Shown one piece after another: positions 58,820 to 64,000 of a stretch of 64,000 bases of DNA. The DNA comes from Prochlorococcus sp. AG-347-K10 (GTDB lineage Bacteria; Cyanobacteriota; Cyanobacteriia; PCC-6307; Cyanobiaceae). How positions within the stretch are numbered: the first letter of the stretch is position 1; each line of letters begins with the position of its first letter. The notes beneath the pieces were generated by a model, which searched no databases, was not told where the DNA came from, and was given only the letters and a program-made list of their open reading frames with translations. A program made the translations under genes and the position numbers. The stretch covers positions 1 through 64,000 of the forward strand of contig QCCB01000004.1 in the NCBI GenBank assembly GCA_003278955.1. Reading direction: 5' to 3'.

Positions 58820-60049
58820 ATGACCAATACTGATTCTGATAATTCTCGTGAATGGGCTGCACAAGCTTATGCAATTTTAAAAAAACGACAGGCAGAACAA
58901 AAGCAGGAATTAGAGAAACAGGCAGAACAAAAGCAGGAATTAGAGAAACAGGCAGAACAAAAGCAGGAATTGATTGATAGTTCTAATAATGAAAATATTG
59001 CTGGACAAACTAAAACTATTGATGACCCTGAATTAGGAGAATTTGATGATAATTTTACTTGGTCTGCAATGGTATTAGCTGCTCAAGGAAAAAAAATAAA
59101 TCAAATATCGATTGATGAAATTGATTGGTTAACTAAATTACGGAGAGGATTAGAAGAAACCCGCAAAGGATTTGTTACTGAATTATTGGATAAATTGGGA
59201 GATGATCCTCTTACTCCTGAATCTCTTGATGATTTAGAGACTCTATTAATCAGAGCTGATGTAGGGATTGATTCAACCGATAAAGTTATAAGTTCTCTTA
59301 GAACAAAATTAAACGAAGAAGTCGTGGGTGGAGAAGCAGGAATAAAATTCTTGAAGAAGGAATTAAAATTAATTATCGATAAACCTATAAAAAATTCGGG
59401 CTCCGACCTTTTAGTTCCCCAAAAAGGTAAGTTAAATGTCTGGTTATTAGTAGGAGTTAATGGTGTTGGTAAAACTACTACCTTAGGAAAATTAGCATAT
59501 TTGTCATCAAAAAGTAATTATAAAACTTTGATTGCTGCTGCTGATACTTTTAGAGCGGCTGCAGTAGAACAACTTAAAGTGTGGGGAGATAGAAGTAATG
59601 TTGATGTTATATCTAATAAATCAAAAAATGCTGATCCAGCTGCTGTAGTTTTTGATGCAATTAATTCTGCAAAAAAAAGAAATGTTGATTTATTACTTGT
59701 TGATACAGCGGGTAGATTGCAAACAAAAAATAATCTGATGGATGAATTAGCAAAAATAAAAAAAATTATTGATAAAAAGGTTCCAGATGCAATTGTTGAA
59801 TCATTATTGGTTTTAGATGCAAGTCAGGGACAAAATGGCTTAAAACAAGCAAAAAGTTTCGCTAAATCAGCAGATTTAAGTGGAGCAATTATTACTAAAT
59901 TAGATGGCACTTCTAGAGGAGGTGTCTCTTTGGCTGTATCTGAAGAAGTAAATTTGCCTATAAGGTTTATTGGAGCTGGAGAAGGTATAAAAGATTTGAG
60001 ACCATTTAATAGTTATGAATTTGTAGAGGCTATGCTTGCAGATAAATAA
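58820..60049 (+). CDS. ftsY: signal recognition particle receptor FtsY
   Basis: A 409-residue GTPase that docks SRP at the membrane. The NG domain starts near residue 110 (WLTKLRRGLEETRKGFVTELLDKL). G motifs: GVNGVGKTTTLGKLA, LLVDTAGRLQTKNNLMDEL, and TKLDGTSRGG. The N-terminal A region is short and contains an exact tandem repeat, with units of KQAEQKQELE (three units). Length is normal for non-enterobacterial FtsY. Confidence 0.97.
   Translation: MTNTDSDNSREWAAQAYAILKKRQAEQKQELEKQAEQKQELEKQAEQKQELIDSSNNENIAGQTKTIDDPELGEFDDNFTWSAMVLAAQGKKINQISIDEIDWLTKLRRGLEETRKGFVTELLDKLGDDPLTPESLDDLETLLIRADVGIDSTDKVISSLRTKLNEEVVGGEAGIKFLKKELKLIIDKPIKNSGSDLLVPQKGKLNVWLLVGVNGVGKTTTLGKLAYLSSKSNYKTLIAAADTFRAAAVEQLKVWGDRSNVDVISNKSKNADPAAVVFDAINSAKKRNVDLLLVDTAGRLQTKNNLMDELAKIKKIIDKKVPDAIVESLLVLDASQGQNGLKQAKSFAKSADLSGAIITKLDGTSRGGVSLAVSEEVNLPIRFIGAGEGIKDLRPFNSYEFVEAMLADK
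58891..58972 (+). repeat. 30-bp tandem repeat (2.7 copies) within ftsY
   Basis: Copies at 58891-58920 and 58921-58950 are identical, and 58951-58972 matches the first 21 of 22 bases. Each unit encodes ten residues rich in Gln, Glu and Lys (AEQKQELEKQ). The DNA, not only the protein, is conserved, which points to recent duplication by slippage. The frame is kept, since 30 is a multiple of three. Confidence 0.9.
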
Positions 60050-60115
60050 ATATTTAATTAATTTTTTTTAAAAACTTAAATTTATGTTAAAACATACTTA
60101 TCTAATAGATTTGTT

Positions 60116-61459
60116 TTGACAAATAATCAAAAAGAAAAAATATTTTCGAATAAATTTATCCAAAATTTTTTAGAAAATGATCCTAAAGTACCTCAAAAAA
60201 ATAAATATAAATTTGCAGAAATTGCATCTTCTTTAGCATATTATTTAAAATCATTTTCCAACATAAATAAATTACTGGATTATGTATGCTTAATTTTTAA
60301 ACATATTTTTTCTGAAAATATAATTTTAATTATTCCTTTAAATAACGAGGGTGGGATATGGAATGAAAATATAAAAATTTCTGTTAATTATAAATATTTA
60401 ACAATTCAAGGGGAGATTAATAGTTTTTTGGATCAATTTCATTTTTCAAAAAATTTTAAAATAAAAGAAATTCAAACTTTTGAAAATGCTTTAAAAAATA
60501 AATTTAAAGAATATAGAATTGAAACAAAAAAAATAATATCTAGAGGCAAATGTAGAGGATTTATTTATATTTTTAGCGAAGATATTGCTAGACAGTCGAT
60601 TACTGAAGATACTAATTTTAATTTTATTGAAAATTGTTTAGCTATTGGATTAGAAAATCACGACTTAATAAAAACAAAGAAAAAGCATGAAAATGTAGAT
60701 AGAGAAATTTCCACTGGTGCTGAAATTCAATCTCAACTACTACCGGATTATTGTCCAATTATCTATGGAGTAGACCTGGCTGCACATTGTAGATCAGCTC
60801 TTCAGCTCGGTGGAGATTACTATGATTTTATGTGCTTAAAAACGAATATCTCAGAAAAAAGAAGAGAAAAAGCAAGATGGGCTTTAGTAATAGGTGATGT
60901 TATGGGTAAAGGTATTCCAGCCGGCCTTTTAATGACCATGCTCAGAGGAATGCTTCGCGCAGAAGTTCTAACAGGTTTACCTCCAGATAGAATTTTGCAT
61001 GATTTAAATCAACTAGCAATAAATGATTTAGATCAGTCTCATAGATTTGTGACATTATTTTATTCAGATTATGATCCTAGAACTAGAAAATTGAGATTTG
61101 CTAATGCAGCACATAATCCGCCTTTGCTTTGGAAAAGTTCAGATCAAAAAATTATAAAATTAGATGCGGAAGGATTTGTGCTTGGACTACAAAAAGATGC
61201 TGAATATCATTGTCGTGAAATCAAGCTGAATGAAGATGATTTAATTCTTTATTATACTGATGGAGTAATTGATACTTCAAACTCTTTAGGTGAAAGATTT
61301 GATGAAGAAAGGTTAATTAAAATTCTTACAAAATTGTGCAAGCAATCTTATACATCTCAAGAAATCTTAAATAAAATATTTAAAAAATTAGATGACTTTA
61401 CAGGACAAAATAGAAATTTGGAAGACGATGCATCGATGGTCATTTTTCAAGTGAAATAG
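60116..61459 (+). CDS. PP2C-family serine phosphatase, RsbU/SpoIIE-like, with GAF-like N-terminus
   Basis: A 447-residue protein starting at TTG (60116). About 190 N-terminal residues form an irregular, Lys/Asn-rich region that may be a GAF-like sensor. The PP2C-type phosphatase domain follows: GAEIQSQLLPD, GGDYYDFM, IGDVMGKGIPAGLLMTMLRG, RKLRFANAAHNPPLL, YYTDGVIDTSNSLGERF and the closing DDASMVIFQVK. These residues carry the metal-binding Asps. The partner (an anti-sigma antagonist or anti-anti-sigma protein) is not in this window, so the target is unknown. Confidence 0.9.
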   Translation: MTNNQKEKIFSNKFIQNFLENDPKVPQKNKYKFAEIASSLAYYLKSFSNINKLLDYVCLIFKHIFSENIILIIPLNNEGGIWNENIKISVNYKYLTIQGEINSFLDQFHFSKNFKIKEIQTFENALKNKFKEYRIETKKIISRGKCRGFIYIFSEDIARQSITEDTNFNFIENCLAIGLENHDLIKTKKKHENVDREISTGAEIQSQLLPDYCPIIYGVDLAAHCRSALQLGGDYYDFMCLKTNISEKRREKARWALVIGDVMGKGIPAGLLMTMLRGMLRAEVLTGLPPDRILHDLNQLAINDLDQSHRFVTLFYSDYDPRTRKLRFANAAHNPPLLWKSSDQKIIKLDAEGFVLGLQKDAEYHCREIKLNEDDLILYYTDGVIDTSNSLGERFDEERLIKILTKLCKQSYTSQEILNKIFKKLDDFTGQNRNLEDDASMVIFQVK

Positions 61460-61521
61460 ATATTTTTTGTCACCTATATAAAAAAATGCTTTATTAGAGA
61501 TATCTCAAGTCAAGAATTCAT

Positions 61522-62895
61522 ATGTCAAAAGTTTGGAGTAAAAGGTTTGATACTTCTCTTAACCCTTTTATTGAAAAGTTTAATGCCTCAATTGGTTTTG
61601 ATAAAAAACTTATTTTAGAAGATTTAGATTGCTCAATTGCTCATGCCAAAATGCTTGGTAAAACAAAAGTTTTATCTTCTTCTGAAGCTTTGCAAATTAT
61701 TAATGGTCTAGAGTTAATAAAAGTTGAGTATTTGCAGGGTAAATTTTTCCCTGGTCCACCTTCTGAAGATATTCATTATTGTATAGAAGAAAAGCTGATA
61801 AGTTTAATTGGTGAAACTGGGAAAAAATTACACACAGGTAGAAGTAGAAATGATCAAGTCGGTACAGATATAAGATTGTGGCTAAGAAAAGAGATTGACA
61901 ATATTGAAATTTTAATAACCGATTTGCAAAAATCTTTCTTAAATCTTGCGAAATCCCATATTTATACCTTAATTCCTGGATATACCCACATGCAAAGAGC
62001 TCAACCATTATCTTTGGCTCATCATTTATTGGCGTACATAGAAATGCTTCAAAGAGACCGTGAAAGGTATAAAGAAGTACGCTCAAGAGTTAATATCTCT
62101 CCGTTAGGAGCTGCGGCATTAGCTGGAACAAAAATAAAAATAGATAGGCACTTTACAGCTGCAGAATTGGGATTTAAAAAGATTTATAAAAACAGTATTG
62201 ATGCAGTAAGTGATAGAGATTTTTGTATAGAATTTGTTTCCGCATCTGCTTTATTGATGTCTCATTTAAGTAAAATTTCAGAGGAAATAATTTTATGGGT
62301 AACTGATGAATTTTCTTTTGCAAAATTAACAGATAAATGTGCCACAGGAAGTAGCTTAATGCCCCAGAAAAAAAATCCTGACGTTCCAGAATTGATAAGA
62401 GGTAAGACAGGAAGAGTGTACGGACATCTCCAGGCATTGTTAACGATGGTCAAAGGAGTACCACTTTCTTATAATAAGGATTTTCAAGAAGATAAAGAGC
62501 CAATATTTGATACTGCAGAAACAATATCTTTATGTATTGAAGCAATGACTATTTTAATTAATGAGGGCATTGAATTTGATATTAAAAATTTATCTGATTC
62601 TGTAGAAAACGACTTTTCTAATGCTACTGATTTGGCAGATTATTTAGTTAATAAAGATGTTCCTTTTAGAACCGCCTATCAAGTTGTTGGTCAAATGGTT
62701 AAATATTGCATAGAGAGAAAAATATTATTTAAAAATCTCAAAATTGAAGAATTTAAAAAATTTCATCCAGAATTTGAAGAGGATGTTTTTGTGGATCTTA
62801 AACCTCTTAATGTCGTTAAATCAAGAAATAGTGAGGGTGGCACAGGTTTTGTTCAGGTAGAAAAAGAGGTAAATGATTGGCAAAAAAGATTGTGA
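61522..62895 (+). CDS. argH: argininosuccinate lyase
   Basis: A 457-residue fumarase-superfamily enzyme releasing arginine and fumarate. Landmarks are [53 protein letters not shown] and the lyase signature [26 protein letters not shown]. Length is standard. It completes the argG step of arginine synthesis. Confidence 0.97.
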   Translation: MSKVWSKRFDTSLNPFIEKFNASIGFDKKLILEDLDCSIAHAKMLGKTKVLSSSEALQIINGLELIKVEYLQGKFFPGPPSEDIHYCIEEKLISLIGETGKKLHTGRSRNDQVGTDIRLWLRKEIDNIEILITDLQKSFLNLAKSHIYTLIPGYTHMQRAQPLSLAHHLLAYIEMLQRDRERYKEVRSRVNISPLGAAALAGTKIKIDRHFTAAELGFKKIYKNSIDAVSDRDFCIEFVSASALLMSHLSKISEEIILWVTDEFSFAKLTDKCATGSSLMPQKKNPDVPELIRGKTGRVYGHLQALLTMVKGVPLSYNKDFQEDKEPIFDTAETISLCIEAMTILINEGIEFDIKNLSDSVENDFSNATDLADYLVNKDVPFRTAYQVVGQMVKYCIERKILFKNLKIEEFKKFHPEFEEDVFVDLKPLNVVKSRNSEGGTGFVQVEKEVNDWQKRL

Positions 62896-62965
62896 CTTTG
62901 AATCTCAATTAATTTTCTACAACAAGGGTATGCTTTGAAGTAGAATAATAAAGCAAAGTTATGAG

Positions 62966-62986
62966 ACTACACATTGTAGTTTTTTT
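62966..62986 (+). terminator. rho-independent terminator-like hairpin between argH and the RRM gene
   Basis: ACTACA at 62966-62971 pairs perfectly with TGTAGT at 62975-62980 across a CAT loop, and is followed by a T run through 62986. It lies 70 bp past the argH stop and 27 bp before the RRM gene's start at 63014, so it may instead act as an attenuator or 5' leader structure. Confidence 0.5.
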
Positions 62987-63013
62987 ATAAGGTTAATTTT
63001 TGTTGAGTTTAAA

Positions 63014-63493
63014 GTGAGTATTTTTGTTGGCAATTTGCCGTTCCGCGCAGAGCGTGAAGATGTGATACAGTTATTTGCCCCTTTTGGAGAGGTTTTGAAT
63101 TGTTCTCTTCCCTTGGAGAGGGATACTGGAAGGAAAAGAGGATTCGCATTTGTTGAAATGGCAGATGAAGCGATTGAGTCAAAAGCTATTGATGGTTTGC
63201 AAGGTGCGGAACTTATGGGTAGACCATTAAGAATTAATAAAGCTGAGCCTAGAGGTTCTAGTGGATCTCGTAGAGGAGGAAGAGGCGGCAATAATGGTGG
63301 CTACGGCGGCGGTGGCTACGGTGGTGGCAATAATGGATCTAATAGCTCCAACGCTAATAAATCTTCTGGAGCAGAAGGTTGGGAAGACAGAAGTTATGGA
63401 AATTCTCCTGATAACTCTGAATATGAAAATGGTAGGAGTAGAAGAAAAAGGGGAGTGTCCAATGAGAGCAATGCTTCAAACGAGACAAACTAG
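63014..63493 (+). CDS. RRM-type RNA-binding protein, glycine-rich
   Basis: A 159-residue protein starting at GTG (63014). A single RRM covers about residues 1-80, with RNP2 SIFVGNLPF and RNP1 RKRGFAFVEM. A Gly/Asn/Ser-rich tail (GGRGGNNGGYGGGGYGGGNN) follows and then a Ser/Glu/Arg-rich end. This is the cyanobacterial rbp type, often cold- or light-regulated. Its TAG overlaps the stop of dusA in a shared CTAG (63490-63493). Confidence 0.93.
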   Translation: MSIFVGNLPFRAEREDVIQLFAPFGEVLNCSLPLERDTGRKRGFAFVEMADEAIESKAIDGLQGAELMGRPLRINKAEPRGSSGSRRGGRGGNNGGYGGGGYGGGNNGSNSSNANKSSGAEGWEDRSYGNSPDNSEYENGRSRRKRGVSNESNASNETN

Positions 63494-64000
63494 TAACCCA
63501 TTTCTTCAAGCGCTGTTGTTAATTTAAATAGATATTCAATATTTAATTCTTTTTTTATAGATTTATTTGAAATTTGATTTCTCCAAATTTTAGCTTTTGG
63601 TATGCCTTCAACTAGATTTATAAGATGTTTACAAATATCCCAAGATTTTCCTCCATTTCTTAAATGTGCATCTATGTATGGAATTAATGAGAAAATAATA
63701 TTTGAAGCAGATTTGGGTTTTTTATTAATTCCGTAAATCCTTTGATCAATTTCAGACCACCTTAAGGGATGTTTATAAATTGACCGTCCAATCATGACTC
63801 CATCAAAATAATTCAAGGCTTTTAATGATTCATCGATATTTGTCAAACCCCCATTGATTTCTATTAATAATTCTGGATTTGATTTTTTCAATTTTTTTAC
63901 TACATTATAATTTAGTGGCGGTATCGTCCTATTTTGTTTTGGATTTAGACCATTTAGTATGGCTTTCCTTGCATGAACTGTAAATCTGTCTGCACCAGCA
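63490..64000 (-). CDS. dusA: tRNA-dihydrouridine synthase, DusA type (partial, N-terminus beyond window)
   Basis: The frame stays open from the stop at 63490-63492 to the right edge, about 169 C-terminal residues. ADRFTVHARKAILNGLNPKQNR is the DusA-specific stretch around the active site, followed by IPPLNYNVVKKLKK and LLIEINGGL, then GVMIGRSIYKHPLRW and DQRIYG, as in E. coli DusA. The enzyme reduces uridine 20/20a in the tRNA D-loop. FMN-binding and catalytic Cys are outside the window. Confidence 0.88.
   Translation of the reverse strand, partial: AGADRFTVHARKAILNGLNPKQNRTIPPLNYNVVKKLKKSNPELLIEINGGLTNIDESLKALNYFDGVMIGRSIYKHPLRWSEIDQRIYGINKKPKSASNIIFSLIPYIDAHLRNGGKSWDICKHLINLVEGIPKAKIWRNQISNKSIKKELNIEYLFKLTTALEEMGY

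Overview
The window is a gene-dense, very AT-rich bacterial chromosome segment that looks like a high-light-adapted Prochlorococcus (marine picocyanobacterium) or a very close relative. The signs are the low GC content visible throughout, gaps of a few bases between genes, cyanobacterial families (DUF502, DUF3134, DUF1400, ABC1/UbiB, a group 2 sigma factor, a glycine-rich RRM protein), and a gene order that I recall from Prochlorococcus chromosomes: thrC - origin - dnaN - PRC-barrel gene - purL - purF - gyrA-like - TPR - queG - DUF502 - nusB - ftsY - PP2C phosphatase - argH - rbp. No phage, insertion sequence, CRISPR array or genomic island is visible; nearly everything is core housekeeping.

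Layout. 1-6.5 kb: an SprT-like gene cut by the window edge, a membrane-anchored unknown, an ATP-dependent DNA ligase, a 50-residue unknown, and a minus-strand group tRNA-Val(UAC) - A-type Fe-S carrier - valS - TVP38-like membrane protein. 6.5-17.4 kb: a long plus-strand run of mazG, speE, speB, gcvT, aspS, pyrG, queE, queC, pabB and a PabC-like lyase (polyamines, one-carbon, CTP, queuosine, folate). 17.3-33.4 kb: cobA, an MFS transporter, ppk, a group 2 sigma factor, a phytol/dolichol kinase-like protein, DAHP synthase, acnB, a ClC antiporter, purU, a ThiO/DadA-like oxidoreductase, dnaK and aroE. 33.5-46.9 kb: rpsF, argG, small proteins, mraY, a short sucrose-phosphate synthase, uvrA, recN, an ABC1 kinase, a lone DUF1400 protein and thrC. 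47.2-64 kb: dnaN, the purine genes purL and purF, a type IIA topoisomerase subunit A, queG, nusB, ftsY, an RsbU-type phosphatase, argH, an RNA-binding protein, and dusA cut by the right edge.

The only gene-free stretch over 300 bp is 46862-47199, between thrC and dnaN. It carries DnaA-box-like 9-mers, two of them directly abutting, then four CTA triplets in a row and an AT-only tract. This is the architecture of a bacterial basal unwinding site with a DnaA-trio. Plus-strand composition also appears to change from A/C-leaning to G/T-leaning across this point. I read it as the replication origin, and it is the most interesting element here.

Other points worth a look: all nine convergent gene pairs are separated by at most 10 bp and six overlap; a 67-bp tail-to-tail overlap involves sps; palindromes sit in the rpsF leader; a 12-codon ORF with an ideal Shine-Dalgarno sequence precedes the DUF502 gene; exact 30-bp tandem repeats lie in ftsY; and iscA starts only 15 nt after a tRNA 3' end. 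I found no clear evidence of a wholly new multi-gene system. The identifications are made by eye from motifs, without database searches.
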